The notes under the pieces were generated by a model. The model saw only the letters and a program-made list of their open reading frames with translations, was not told where the DNA came from and ran no database searches. Positions 7,765-16,412 of a stretch of 64,000 bases of DNA are shown here, one piece after another. Origin of the DNA: Microbacterium esteraromaticum (GTDB lineage: Bacteria; Actinomycetota; Actinomycetes; Actinomycetales; Microbacteriaceae). Within the stretch, counting starts at the first letter, position 1. Every line of letters starts with the position of its first letter. Location of the stretch: contig NZ_CP043732.1 of NCBI RefSeq assembly GCF_014084045.1, positions 744,001 to 808,000 on the forward strand, given 5' to 3'. Position numbers and translations under genes: made by a program.

Positions 7765-9267
7765 CTAGTTCATGGTGGGGATGACGAAGCTCGCGCCGTC
7801 GCGCACTCCGTGCGACGGCCAGCGGCTCGTCACCGTCTTGGTCTTGGTGTAGAAGCGGAACGCGTCGGTGCCGTGCTGGTTCAGGTCACCGAAGCCGCTG
7901 CGCTTCCAGCCGCCGAAGGTGAAGTACGCGATCGGCACCGGGATCGGCACGTTGACGCCGACCATGCCGACGTTCACGCGAGCCGTGAAGTCGCGGGCCG
8001 CGTCGCCGTCGCGGGTGAAGATCGACACCCCGTTGCCGTACTCGTGGTCGGATGCCATCGCCAGCGCCTCTTCGTAGTCGGCGGCGCGCGCGATCACGAG
8101 CACCGGACCGAAGATCTCCTCGCGGTAGATCGCCATGTCGGTGGTGACGTGGTCGAACAGGGTCGGTCCGAGGTAGAAGCCCTCCTCGTGACCTTCGACG
8201 GTGAATCCTCGTCCGTCGGCGAGAAGCGTGGCGCCCTCGTCGAGGCCCTGCTGGATGTACCCGGTGACGCGGTCCACAGCATCCCTGGTGACGAGCGGGC
8301 CGTAGTCCATGCCCTCCTCCAGCGAGGGGCCGACCTTCAGCTCGGCCACGCGCTCGGTGAGCTTGGCCGCCAGGGCATCCGCCGTCTCCTCCCCCACCGG
8401 CACGGCGACGGAGATCGCCATGCAGCGCTCGCCCGCCGAGCCGAAGCCGGCGCCGATCAAGGCGTCGGCGACCTGGTCGAGGTCGGCGTCCGGCATCACG
8501 ATGAGGTGGTTCTTCGCGCCGCCGAAGCACTGCGCGCGCTTGCCGTTGGCGATCGCGGTCGTGTAGATGTACTCGGCGATCGGGGTCGAGCCGACGAAGC
8601 CGACCGCCTGGATGCGCGGATCGGTGATCAGGGCATCCACCGCCTCCTTGTCGCCGTGCACCACGTTGAAGACCCCGGCCGGCAGACCCGCCTCGAGGAA
8701 CAGCTCGGCGAGCTTGACCGGGACGGACGGGTCGCGCTCGCTCGGCTTGAGGATGTAGGTGTTGCCGGATGCGATGGCGGGGCCGGCCTTCCACAGCGGG
8801 ATCATGGCAGGGAAGTTGAACGGCGTGATGCCCGCGACGACGCCGAGCGGCTGACGCATCGAGTACACGTCGATGCCCGTGCCGACGCCCGTGGAGTACT
8901 CGCCCTTGAGCAGGTGGGGGGCGCCGATGCAGAACTCGATGACCTCGAGCCCGCGCTGCACGTCTCCCTTGGCGTCGTCGAAGGTCTTGCCGTGCTCGCT
9001 CGAGAGCAGGCGCGCGATCTCGTCCATGTCGCGGTTCACGAGATCGACGAAGCGCATGAGCACGCGGGCCCGCTTCTGCGGGTTGGTCGCCGCCCACTCC
9101 GGCTGCGCAGCCTCGGCGACGTCGATCGCAGCGCGAACCTCATCGGTCGTGGCGAGCGGCACCCGGGCCTGCACGGCCCCCGAGCTGGGCTCGAAGACGT
9201 CCGCGACGCGGCCGCCGGCGGATTCGACATGCTTTCCGCCTATGAAATGGGGGATCATACGAGTCAT
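7765..9267 (-). CDS. mmsA: Methylmalonate-semialdehyde dehydrogenase (CoA-acylating)
   Basis: This 500-residue aldehyde dehydrogenase converts methylmalonate semialdehyde to propionyl-CoA, and malonate semialdehyde to acetyl-CoA, releasing CO2. The nucleophile is Cys282 in GSAGERCMAIS, and the diagnostic MmsA/IolA block is GITPFNFPAMIPLWKAGPAI. The ATG at 9267 is chosen because AGAGGAG lies upstream and homology begins at MIPHFIGGKHVES. The longer frame from 9330 lacks support. It heads the valine operon. Its family also serves inositol catabolism, so it could in principle finish the polyol route at 48-58 kb. Propionyl-CoA produced here could feed the prpDBC genes at 37-41 kb. Confidence 0.95.
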   Translation of the reverse strand: MTRMIPHFIGGKHVESAGGRVADVFEPSSGAVQARVPLATTDEVRAAIDVAEAAQPEWAATNPQKRARVLMRFVDLVNRDMDEIARLLSSEHGKTFDDAKGDVQRGLEVIEFCIGAPHLLKGEYSTGVGTGIDVYSMRQPLGVVAGITPFNFPAMIPLWKAGPAIASGNTYILKPSERDPSVPVKLAELFLEAGLPAGVFNVVHGDKEAVDALITDPRIQAVGFVGSTPIAEYIYTTAIANGKRAQCFGGAKNHLIVMPDADLDQVADALIGAGFGSAGERCMAISVAVPVGEETADALAAKLTERVAELKVGPSLEEGMDYGPLVTRDAVDRVTGYIQQGLDEGATLLADGRGFTVEGHEEGFYLGPTLFDHVTTDMAIYREEIFGPVLVIARAADYEEALAMASDHEYGNGVSIFTRDGDAARDFTARVNVGMVGVNVPIPVPIAYFTFGGWKRSGFGDLNQHGTDAFRFYTKTKTVTSRWPSHGVRDGASFVIPTMN

Positions 9268-9516
9268 TGTGCTGACGCTCCTCTGCACCTTCTTTGGCAC
9301 TGTGACAAGACTAATCGGTGAGCCGAACATTTACTAGGGCGTCCTACTATCTCGGTCAGAGACGCCCGCCACGACACGCGCGGGCCGATATTCCGCAACC
9401 GCGCTCTTCCCTTGACGGGGTTCGACATGTAAACCGTTATCTGTGCGCCCTGACCGGGGCGCTTCATTTCGCACCGTCGCGAGATCCCTACGCGACGGTG
9501 TCCGAAGGGAGAAGCA
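9268..9516. promoter_or_regulatory. Divergent mmsA / M6 protease intergenic region
   Basis: These 249 bp must hold promoters for both genes. On the plus strand a TTGACG at about 9413 lies upstream of an AT-richer GTAAACCGTTATCTG stretch, a possible promoter for the protease. On the minus strand, TAGTAAATGTTCGG near 9331 is comparatively AT-rich. Its TGTTCGG resembles CGTTCGG in the etfB/marR gap, a weak hint of a shared regulator. No firm operator can be defined. Confidence 0.3.
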
Positions 9517-12330
9517 ATGTCACATCGGACTGCCCCAGCGCGACGACGCGCCGTGGCCGCGACGTCCGCCTTCGTGATCGCTGCCGCAGGCCTCACGGCC
9601 TTCGGCGGGGCGACCGCGACCGCGGCCTCGTCGCCTGACACGGAGGCGCCGCAGGCGGCACCTCAGATCGGTGCCGACGAGTACTACATGAACCTCGTCG
9701 CACCCCGCGTCGACGACGCCGTGGACGCACCCGCAGACGGACCCATCGCGAACTCGAAGGGCCAGGCGAAGCGCTCGCTGAGCGGCGAGGCGCTCGAGCG
9801 CGCGACGGAGCACGACCGCAAGTTCGCCCAGGGCAACCCCAAGGCCGCGGCGCAGCTCGCGAAGAACGAGGCGAAGGCGCTCAAGACGGGCAAGAGCCCG
9901 AAGGCGCTGAAGAAGTCCAAGGGCACGCAGGAGGCGAAGCTTCTCACGATCCTCGTCGAGTTCAACGGGACGGACGACTTCTCGAACGTGCAGGTGCCCA
10001 CCGAGTACGGCTCCACGGAGTGCAAGCTCGGCAGCGTGCAGGGTCCGACCCTGCACAACGGCATCCCGAACCCGGCAGAGACCGAGCACCTCGACAACAA
10101 CTCGATGTGGGTGCCCGACTTCTCGAGCGAGCACTACAACAAGATGCTCTTCACCGAGGAGGGCATCACCGAGCGCGTGCGCACCGACCTCACCGGCCCC
10201 GACGGCCAGCCCGGCTTCGACATCTCGGGCTACACCATGAAGAACATGTACGAGGAGATGTCGCGCGGGGCCTACTCGCTCAGCGGCTCGGCGACCGAAT
10301 GGGTGCAGGTCCCGCACTCCGAGGGCTGGTATGGCGCGAGCGTCTGCCACCAGAACGAGGAGGGCGTGTGGGAGGCCGGTGCCGTTCAGGACCAGCAGGG
10401 CCACCCCGACAACCCGCTCGGACCCGGCCAGCTGCCCATCGACGCGGTCGCGGCCGTGGCGGCCAGCAACCCCGACTTCCCCTGGGACGAGTACGACATC
10501 GAGGACCAGGGCGACCGTGACGGCGACGGCAACGTGCTCGAGCCCGACGGCGTGATCGACCACGTCGTGCTCGTGCACGCCGGTGCAGACAAGTCCGGTG
10601 GCGGCGGGGCCGAGGGCACCTACGCGATCTGGGCGCACTCGTCGGCTGTTGCCGGAGGCGCCACGATCCCGGGCACCGACCTGAAGATCTCGAACTACAT
10701 CGTGCAGCCCGAGGACTCGGGCGTCGGCGTCTTCGCCCACGAGTACGGACACGACCTCGGTCTGCCCGACCTGTACGACACGTCGAACAACGGCGACTCG
10801 GGCATCGACTTCTGGGACCTGATGAGCTCGGGCTCGCACTCCGGCCCCATCTTCCAGTCGATGCCGACCCACATGGGCCTCTGGGACAAGTGGGTGCTCG
10901 GCTGGGCCGACCCGAAGGTCGTCAACCCGGGCGATGACGAGACCACCATCAAGGTCGGTCAGACCTCGCGCCCCAAGAAGGGCACCGAGGACGGCATCAA
11001 GGTCAACCTGCCCGACAAGGAGATCGTGCTCTCGACGCCGCACAGCGGCTCCGACATGTGGTACTCCGGCGCCGACCAGAGCTGGGCGGATGTCACCCTC
11101 ACCCGCTCGATCGACGACGTGCCCGCCGACGCGAAGTTCTGGATGTGGAACGACTACGTCATCGAAGAGGACTGGGACTACGGCTACGTCGAGGTCTCGA
11201 CCGACGGCGGCAGCACCTGGAGCGAGCAGAAGGTCTACAACGAGGCCGGCGAGCTGGTCTCGACCGACGACGGCTACGGCGACCCGAACGGCCGCATGAA
11301 GGACTTCGGCGGCAAGAAGTACGGCCTGACCGGGTCCAGCGGCGGCTGGAGCCACGACTACGTCGACCTGACGGCCTTCGCCGGTCAGGACGTCCAGGTG
11401 CGTCTGCGCATGGCGACGGATGCCGCCTTCGAGGAGCGCGGCTGGTTCGCCGACGACTTCGCGCTGACCAGCGCCGGCAGCACGGTGTGGTCGGACGACG
11501 TCGAGTCGGGTGACAACGGCTGGACCGCCAACGTCGGCACGTGGACCGACACCACCGGAGCCGGATGGCACCACGACAGCGGCACCCAGATCAAGGCGCA
11601 GTACTACCTTGTCGAGTGGCGCAACCTCGACGGCTTCGACGAGGGCCTGAAGTACGGCTACACCACGGTGTACAGCGACGAGGCCTGGAAGGTCGAGAAG
11701 GTTCCGTACAACGCACCGGGAGCACTCGTCTGGTACCGCGACACCACCTACGGCAGCACCAACCACGTGGCGAACAACCACACGGCACTGCCGAGCTGGG
11801 GCGCGAAGGGCGGTCTGCTGCTCGTCGACAGCCACTTCGACCCGCTGCGTCGCACCGGCGCACAGGCCGAGATGGACCCCTCGCCGCTGAAGAACGTCTC
11901 CAGCCGCGCTCAGACCTCGAACGCCGCGTTCGGCCTGCAGCCGACGTACTCGTTCAAGGACTGCTCGGTCGACGCGAACTACAACGAGGCGTGCACCACC
12001 TTCGCCCCGCAGTCGCCGGTGAGCACCTTCACCGACGACCAGGGCTGGGTGCCTGGCATCGAGGTCCGCGGCGAAGACCTGTACTACCGCCTGCGCGACG
12101 CCTCGGTCGTCGTGCCGTCGGTCGGCGACGCTCCGTACACCACCCGCGTCGTCAACGCCGACGGTTCGCCTGCCACCGACCTCTACGGTCTCGCGCTGGG
12201 CAACACCATCCTCGGCAGCGGAAACCCCGCTGACGCGGGCGTGGGCTACGGCACGGTGATCTCGGTGAAGAAGGCTCTGCAGGGCAACACCGCAGCGCTG
12301 ATCTCGGTCACCCCGCCATCGGCGGAGTGA
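9517..12330 (+). CDS. Secreted M6 family metalloprotease (immune inhibitor A-like)
   Basis: This 937-residue exported protease has an N-terminal signal peptide with basic RRR, a hydrophobic core AATSAFVIAAAGLTAFGG and a likely cleavage after ATATA. A charged Lys/Ala-rich pro-region follows. The zinc motif HEYGH is at residues 408-412 in VFAHEYGHDLGLPDLYD, as in InhA-type peptidases. Downstream are MAM-like beta-sandwich regions containing YGYVEVSTDGGSTW and GWFADDFALT. The SD GGGAGAAG lies five bases before the ATG. It probably acts extracellularly in protein turnover. A strong hairpin follows the stop. Confidence 0.95.
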   Translation: MSHRTAPARRRAVAATSAFVIAAAGLTAFGGATATAASSPDTEAPQAAPQIGADEYYMNLVAPRVDDAVDAPADGPIANSKGQAKRSLSGEALERATEHDRKFAQGNPKAAAQLAKNEAKALKTGKSPKALKKSKGTQEAKLLTILVEFNGTDDFSNVQVPTEYGSTECKLGSVQGPTLHNGIPNPAETEHLDNNSMWVPDFSSEHYNKMLFTEEGITERVRTDLTGPDGQPGFDISGYTMKNMYEEMSRGAYSLSGSATEWVQVPHSEGWYGASVCHQNEEGVWEAGAVQDQQGHPDNPLGPGQLPIDAVAAVAASNPDFPWDEYDIEDQGDRDGDGNVLEPDGVIDHVVLVHAGADKSGGGGAEGTYAIWAHSSAVAGGATIPGTDLKISNYIVQPEDSGVGVFAHEYGHDLGLPDLYDTSNNGDSGIDFWDLMSSGSHSGPIFQSMPTHMGLWDKWVLGWADPKVVNPGDDETTIKVGQTSRPKKGTEDGIKVNLPDKEIVLSTPHSGSDMWYSGADQSWADVTLTRSIDDVPADAKFWMWNDYVIEEDWDYGYVEVSTDGGSTWSEQKVYNEAGELVSTDDGYGDPNGRMKDFGGKKYGLTGSSGGWSHDYVDLTAFAGQDVQVRLRMATDAAFEERGWFADDFALTSAGSTVWSDDVESGDNGWTANVGTWTDTTGAGWHHDSGTQIKAQYYLVEWRNLDGFDEGLKYGYTTVYSDEAWKVEKVPYNAPGALVWYRDTTYGSTNHVANNHTALPSWGAKGGLLLVDSHFDPLRRTGAQAEMDPSPLKNVSSRAQTSNAAFGLQPTYSFKDCSVDANYNEACTTFAPQSPVSTFTDDQGWVPGIEVRGEDLYYRLRDASVVVPSVGDAPYTTRVVNADGSPATDLYGLALGNTILGSGNPADAGVGYGTVISVKKALQGNTAALISVTPPSAE

Positions 12331-12354
12331 TCACCGCGGACTGACCGCAACCGG

Positions 12355-12386
12355 AGGCGCCGGTCACCCTCGGGTGGCCGGCGCCT
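12355..12386 (+). terminator. Hairpin terminator after the M6 protease
   Basis: Stem 12355-12368 pairs with 12373-12386 (AGGCGCCGGTCACC with its complement, one G-T pair) around a CTCG loop. It starts 24 bases after the stop. There is no long T run, as is usual in this GC range. Confidence 0.75.
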
Positions 12387-12769
12387 TCGCGTGCCCGCGC
12401 CCCGCCCGCCGACCCCGCCGACCCCGCCCAGCCGGACCGTCCGGGCCCGCGGCCCGCCCGCCCGGCCCCGCCCGCCCGGCCCCGCCGGCCCGACTCGCCC
12501 CGCACACATGTCGGCGCAGAATACGGATGCAGGCAGGATGCCCCGATCCACGCCGACATCCGTGCATCCCGCCTGCATCTGCACCGGCGCACACGACGAG
12601 AACCCGATGCCGCCGGCGCCCGCGCACTGATGATTGGGCTGCCGTTCACCTCGCCGTCATCTCCAGCGCGTACAACTGTCTGTGCGCGGCTACAGAGCTT
12701 GACCGGATCGGGTGCCTGCCTCAGTCGCGCCGCGGTGAGCGTGACGCTCCCGCCGCGGTCCCAGACCGC
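12387..12769. other. Gene-free GC-rich stretch
   Basis: No credible gene lies between the protease terminator and the MerR-PP2C terminator. Bases 12395-12500 are an extremely C-rich run of CCCGCC and GGCCCC units. Bases 12505-12590 are a palindromic element listed separately. Around 12730-12758 there is another hairpin with CCGCGG ends and a GAGCG/CGCTC inner stem. Small open frames here look like low-complexity shadows. Confidence 0.6.
12505..12590. repeat. Composite palindrome with ATGTCGGCG arms
   Basis: Two interleaved inverted repeats are visible: ATGTCGGCG (12508-12516) with CGCCGACAT (12551-12559), and GCAGGCAGGATGC (12529-12541) with GCATCCCGCCTGC (12564-12576, 12 of 13 pairs). The GATGTCGGC theme recurs in the array at 24001-24175. 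Confidence 0.65.
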
Positions 12770-12803
12770 GAGACCCCCGCCGAATCGGGTCGGCGGGGGT
12801 CTC
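12770..12803 (-). terminator. Perfect 14-bp stem terminator after MerR-PP2C gene
   Basis: GAGACCCCCGCCGA at 12770-12783 pairs perfectly with 12790-12803 around a six-base loop, 17 bases beyond the stop of the minus-strand MerR-PP2C gene. CCCCTT follows on the plus strand. Confidence 0.85.
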
Positions 12804-12820
12804 CCCTTCCGTGTGGGGCG

Positions 12821-13840
12821 TCAGCTCAGGATGTCGACGGCGATGATCGCGTGGTTGTCTGGCTCGCCGGCGCCGCGCACCGCGTCGACCACCCGCTCGA
12901 CAGCCGAGGCCGCGGTCTCCGCCGAGAGCAGGGCCACCAGCGCGTCGTCGGAGAGCAGGGCGTGCACGCCGTCGGTGGTCAGCACGAGGCGATCGCCGGC
13001 CTGCACCGTGACACCGGTCACGTCGGGATCACTCGGCAGGCCCGCGGCAAGCGCGCGGTTCAGCACAGCCCGTCGCGGATGCAGGCGCGCCTCCTCATCG
13101 GTGAGCCGCCCGTCCTCGACGAGCGCCGCCACCTCGGTGTGGTCGGACGTGAGGCGGCGCAGGGATCCGTCGCGCAGCAGCCACGCACGCGAGTCGCCCA
13201 GATGCGCCACCGTCGCGATGTCACCGCGCAGTGCGAGCGCGGTGAACGTGCTCCCCTTCTCCTCGCCGTCGAGACCGGATGCGCAGGCCGCTGCGAGGGC
13301 GTCCCACTGCTCGTCTCCGATCGGCTGGGGCTCGGCTGCCAGCATCCCGACGAACCGGCTCGAGACCGACGGCGTGCCTCCGAATCCGTCGGCGACCGCC
13401 CACTGGATGTCGCCGACGTGCACAGCATCGAGCTGCGCGTCGCGGGCGCCCTGCCCGAGGGCGTGGGCGACCCGGGTGCGGAAGGTGCGGGTGGACGTCA
13501 TCGTGCTCTCCTTCGATCGAAGGTCGGCGATGAGGGCGGAGACCTGCATCCGGCGCGATCGCGCATCCGCCTCGGTCTGGCGCCAGAAGGCCGTGACTTC
13601 CTCGGCCGCGGCCCCTGGCCGTGGCTCGAGCGCGACGCGGATCCTCGCCAGCGGCATCCCGATCCGGCGCAGTGCGGCGATCAGCCGCGCGGCGTCGAGC
13701 TGATCGGATGCGTAGTACCGGTAGCCGCTGCTCTGGTCGACCTCTGCGGGACGCAGCAGCTGCAGATCGTCGTAGATCCGCAGAGCCTTGGGGGTGAGCC
13801 CCGCCTCGCGGGCGAACTCGCCGATCGACATGAGATGCAT
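12821..13840 (-). CDS. MerR family regulator fused to a PP2C-type phosphatase
   Basis: This is a 339-residue fusion. Residues about 4-72 are a MerR winged helix: MSIGEFAREAGLTPKALRIYDD, SSGYRYYASDQLDAARLIAALRR and GMPLARIRVALE. A short coiled-coil-like dimer helix follows. From about residue 125 to the end is a PP2C-like Ser/Thr phosphatase with the metal/phosphate motifs VADGFGG, GSTFTALAL, HLGDSRAWLLRDG, LTSDHT, LTTDGVHALLSDD and, near the end, the metal ligand pair DN in EPDNHAIIAVD. Of several in-frame ATGs, 13840 is preferred because GGAG lies three bases upstream. The operator-promoter upstream is of MerR type. The phosphatase substrate is unknown. Confidence 0.88.
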   Translation of the reverse strand: MHLMSIGEFAREAGLTPKALRIYDDLQLLRPAEVDQSSGYRYYASDQLDAARLIAALRRIGMPLARIRVALEPRPGAAAEEVTAFWRQTEADARSRRMQVSALIADLRSKESTMTSTRTFRTRVAHALGQGARDAQLDAVHVGDIQWAVADGFGGTPSVSSRFVGMLAAEPQPIGDEQWDALAAACASGLDGEEKGSTFTALALRGDIATVAHLGDSRAWLLRDGSLRRLTSDHTEVAALVEDGRLTDEEARLHPRRAVLNRALAAGLPSDPDVTGVTVQAGDRLVLTTDGVHALLSDDALVALLSAETAASAVERVVDAVRGAGEPDNHAIIAVDILS

Positions 13841-13888
13841 GCGCTCCATCATTCCGCTCATCGCGCCGGCGACTCTCGCCGGCCGCAC

Positions 13889-13919
13889 CAGAGTCGGCCC
13901 TGCCCCGGGGCAGAGTCAA
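13889..13919 (-). promoter_or_regulatory. MerR-type promoter with 19-bp spacer and palindrome
   Basis: On the minus strand, TTGACT (13914-13919) and ACTCTG (13889-13894) are separated by 19 bp. The spacer contains the perfect palindrome TGCCCCGGGGCA (13901-13912). A long spacer with a dyad between the boxes is the hallmark of promoters twisted open by MerR regulators. It lies about 50 bases before the MerR-PP2C start, implying autoregulation. Confidence 0.75.
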
Positions 13920-13928
13920 GGGCGGCGC

Positions 13929-15107
13929 TCAGAGGCGTTCGAGGATGAGGGCGTTCGCCATGCCGCCGCCCTCGCACATGGTCTGCAGCCCGAGGCGTCC
14001 GGCCGTGCTCTCGAGGTGGTCGATCAGCGTGCCGAGCAGCCGGGTGCCGGATGAGCCGAGGGCGTGCCCGAGTGCGATCGCTCCGCCGCGGGGGTTGAGC
14101 CGCGCGGGATCGGCGCCGAGCTCGGCGGCCCAGGCGAGAGGAACCGATGCGAAGGCCTCGTTGACCTCGTATGCATCGAGGTCGTCGATCGACAGACCCG
14201 CCCGTTCGAGCACGCGGCGCGTCGCCGGGATGGGACCTGTGAGCATGAGCATCGGATCGTCGCCGATCACGTCGAGCGCGACGATCCTCGCCCGCGGAGT
14301 GAGCCCGAGCTGCTCTGCGCGGTCGGCGCTCATCATGAGCGCTGCGGACGCCCCGTCGGTGAGGGGCGACGAGTTGCCCGGTGTGATCGCCCAGTCGAGG
14401 TCGGGGAAGCGCGCGGCGAGGGCATCCGTGCGGAACGACGCCGGGAGGCCGGCCAGCCGCTCGAGCGTGGTGCCTTCGCGCACGGTCTCGTCGGTCCTGG
14501 CATCCGGCGCCTCCGGCACCGCGATCACGGTGCGCTCGAAGAAGCCGTCGCGCCACGCCTGCGCGGCGCGGGCATGCGACTCGGCCGCGAAGGCGTCGAG
14601 CCGATCGCGGTCGAGGCCCCACCGCCTGGCGATGAGCTCGGCGCTCACCCCCTGGTTGACGAGCCCGTCGGGGTAGCGCTCGCGCAGCCTCGGCGACATC
14701 GGCGAGCCGCCCGCCGCCGACGAGCCGAGCGGGACACGGCTCATCGACTCCACTCCCCCGACGATCACGATGTCGCTCTCGCCCGCGGCGATCCCGGCGG
14801 CGGCGAAGTGCACCGCCTGCTGACTCGATCCGCACTGGCGATCGATGGTCGTTGCGGGCACGGTCTCATCGAATCCGGCGGCGAGCACGGCCTGGCGCGC
14901 GATGTTCATGGCCTGATCGCCCACCTGGCTGACGCAGCCGAGCAGCACATCGTCGACCTGCCCCGACTCGAGTCCGCTGCGCTCGAGGATCGTCTGCAGT
15001 ACGCCGGCGGCGAGATCGACGGGATGCACGCCCGACAGCATCCCGCCCGGCTTGCCGCGCCCCACGGGGGTGCGGACGACATCGACGATCACGGCTTCGC
15101 TGCTCAT
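13929..15107 (-). CDS. Acetyl-CoA C-acyltransferase (thiolase)
   Basis: This 392-residue thiolase cleaves 3-ketoacyl-CoA with CoA, or condenses two acyl-CoAs. The acylated Cys92 lies in TTIDRQCGSSQQAVHFAA. The second block is VNEAFASVPLAW, the catalytic His is in GGAIALGHALGSSG, and the proton-donor Cys is in TMCEGGGMANA near the C-terminus. Length and motifs fit FadA-type degradative thiolases. The gene stands alone between the MerR-PP2C promoter and the xylose regulator, so its pathway is not fixed by context. It could serve beta-oxidation together with the hydratase and dehydrogenase at 4.7-7.7 kb. Confidence 0.94.
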   Translation of the reverse strand: MSSEAVIVDVVRTPVGRGKPGGMLSGVHPVDLAAGVLQTILERSGLESGQVDDVLLGCVSQVGDQAMNIARQAVLAAGFDETVPATTIDRQCGSSQQAVHFAAAGIAAGESDIVIVGGVESMSRVPLGSSAAGGSPMSPRLRERYPDGLVNQGVSAELIARRWGLDRDRLDAFAAESHARAAQAWRDGFFERTVIAVPEAPDARTDETVREGTTLERLAGLPASFRTDALAARFPDLDWAITPGNSSPLTDGASAALMMSADRAEQLGLTPRARIVALDVIGDDPMLMLTGPIPATRRVLERAGLSIDDLDAYEVNEAFASVPLAWAAELGADPARLNPRGGAIALGHALGSSGTRLLGTLIDHLESTAGRLGLQTMCEGGGMANALILERL

Positions 15108-15184
15108 GACTCCATCCTGCCGTCGTCTGCGCTGAACGGCTCGAGAAACACGTTCCCCGGGGCCGGTCGCCGGGTGGCGCCCTG

Positions 15185-16345
15185 TCAGGCGAGGGGGTCT
15201 GCGAGCAGGAGGTCGAAGGCGGCGTCGGCGGCGCCGATGAGCAGGCGGTCGGCCCCCAGAGCCGCGGATGCCAGCACGAGTCCCTCCGCGGCAGGGCCGA
15301 GTGAGCGGCGTCGCACCTCGTCGTCGAACTCCGCGGCGTCGATGTCGCGCAGCACGGCGAGGAAGCCGCCGAGCACGATCATCGACGGGTTGAGCACGTT
15401 GACCGCATTGCCCAGCGTGGCGGCGAGGATACGGCGCTGCCTGGCGACCTCCTCACCCGCCTCTGGCCCCGGCGACGAGCCCAGCACGGCCGAGAGGGCG
15501 GCATCATCAGCCGCGGTGACGCCGACGGACCGCAGCAGGCGGCCGCGATTGACCTCGTCCTCCAGCACGCCGCCGGGAGCCGCGCGATCCTCGGCATCCG
15601 CGACGGTGGCGCCGGTCTGCCCCCATTCGCCCGCGTACCCGCCGGCGCCGCCGATCAGCGCACCGTGCAGGATGAGCCCGCCGCCGATGCCACTGGCACC
15701 GCCGTTGAGGTAGACGACGTCCTCATGCTCGCGAGCGGCGCCGAACAGCCGCTCGGCCCGCGCTCCGAGCGAGGCGTCGTTGCCGACGACGACCGGCAGG
15801 CCGAGTGCCGCCCGCAGCGGGGCGGCTATGTCAGCATCGCGCCATTCGAGGTGCGGGGCCAGCCGCACCAGGCCGTGGTCGGCGCTCACGAGGCCCGGCA
15901 CCGCCACGCCGATCCCGACGATCCTGCATCCTCCGAGCGCGTCGTCACGCCACCGCTGCACGACCGACGCGGCGATGGCCACCGCCGCATCGACATCCGG
16001 CGCATCCGCCTCGATGCGCTCGCGAAGGCGCACGGCTCCACCGAGCGACACGGCTCCGATCTCGACCGCATCGATCTCGGGGTTGATCCCGATCGCGACG
16101 ACATCGGCGCTCGGCGTGACGATCGGCGATGGCCTGCCCACCCGCCGCGTGGGATCGGGCAGCTGCTCTTCGACCAGCCCGGCAGCGACCAGTCGCGACA
16201 CGAGATCCGACACGGTCGAGCGGTTCAAGCCGGTGAGTGCGGTGATCGCCGCACGAGAGCGCGGGCCGCCGTGGTGCACGAGACGAAGCACCTCGGCGAG
16301 ATTGGTGCGCCTCAGCCCCTCCGCGGTCGTGACCCGTGCATTCAT
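15185..16345 (-). CDS. xylR: ROK family transcriptional regulator, probable xylose repressor
   Basis: This 386-residue ROK repressor has an N-terminal winged helix (VLRLVHHGGPRSRAAITALTGLNRSTVSDLVSRL) and a sugar-kinase-like ROK domain with GIGVAVPGLVSAD, VVGNDASLGARAERLFG and YLNGGASGIGGGLILHG. The ROK zinc motif (CxCGxxGC) is absent: after GEWGQTG the equivalent stretch reads ADAEDRAAPGGVLE. It is divergent from xylA with 67 bp between starts that include an inverted repeat, so it most likely represses xylAB in the absence of xylose. Confidence 0.9.
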   Translation of the reverse strand: MNARVTTAEGLRRTNLAEVLRLVHHGGPRSRAAITALTGLNRSTVSDLVSRLVAAGLVEEQLPDPTRRVGRPSPIVTPSADVVAIGINPEIDAVEIGAVSLGGAVRLRERIEADAPDVDAAVAIAASVVQRWRDDALGGCRIVGIGVAVPGLVSADHGLVRLAPHLEWRDADIAAPLRAALGLPVVVGNDASLGARAERLFGAAREHEDVVYLNGGASGIGGGLILHGALIGGAGGYAGEWGQTGATVADAEDRAAPGGVLEDEVNRGRLLRSVGVTAADDAALSAVLGSSPGPEAGEEVARQRRILAATLGNAVNVLNPSMIVLGGFLAVLRDIDAAEFDDEVRRRSLGPAAEGLVLASAALGADRLLIGAADAAFDLLLADPLA

Positions 16346-16372
16346 CCCTCCACATTACCGGAGATCGGTGAT

Positions 16373-16391
16373 ATGTTCTTGACTACAACAT
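16373..16391. promoter_or_regulatory. Candidate XylR operator overlapping xylA promoter
   Basis: The inverted repeat ATGTT-N9-AACAT, with further symmetry inside, spans 16373-16391. A TTGACT -35-like box lies inside it at 16379-16384. Its position in the 67-bp xylR/xylA gap fits an operator that blocks both promoters. Confidence 0.55.
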
Positions 16392-16412
16392 TTACCTCAC
16401 AAGGCGGTTCCC

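Noticed and set aside
6658..9321. Long plus-strand open frame of 887 codons
   Set aside because: Antisense shadow of mmsA, the acyl-CoA dehydrogenase and mmsB; composition is Arg/Gly/His-rich with no recognisable domain.
9520..11835. Minus-strand open frame of 771 codons
   Set aside because: Shadow of the M6 protease gene, which has a signal peptide and HEYGH on the plus strand.
12391..12630. Small Pro/Arg-rich frames in the C-rich intergenic stretch
   Set aside because: Low-complexity sequence open in several frames on both strands, with no SD or conservation signal visible.
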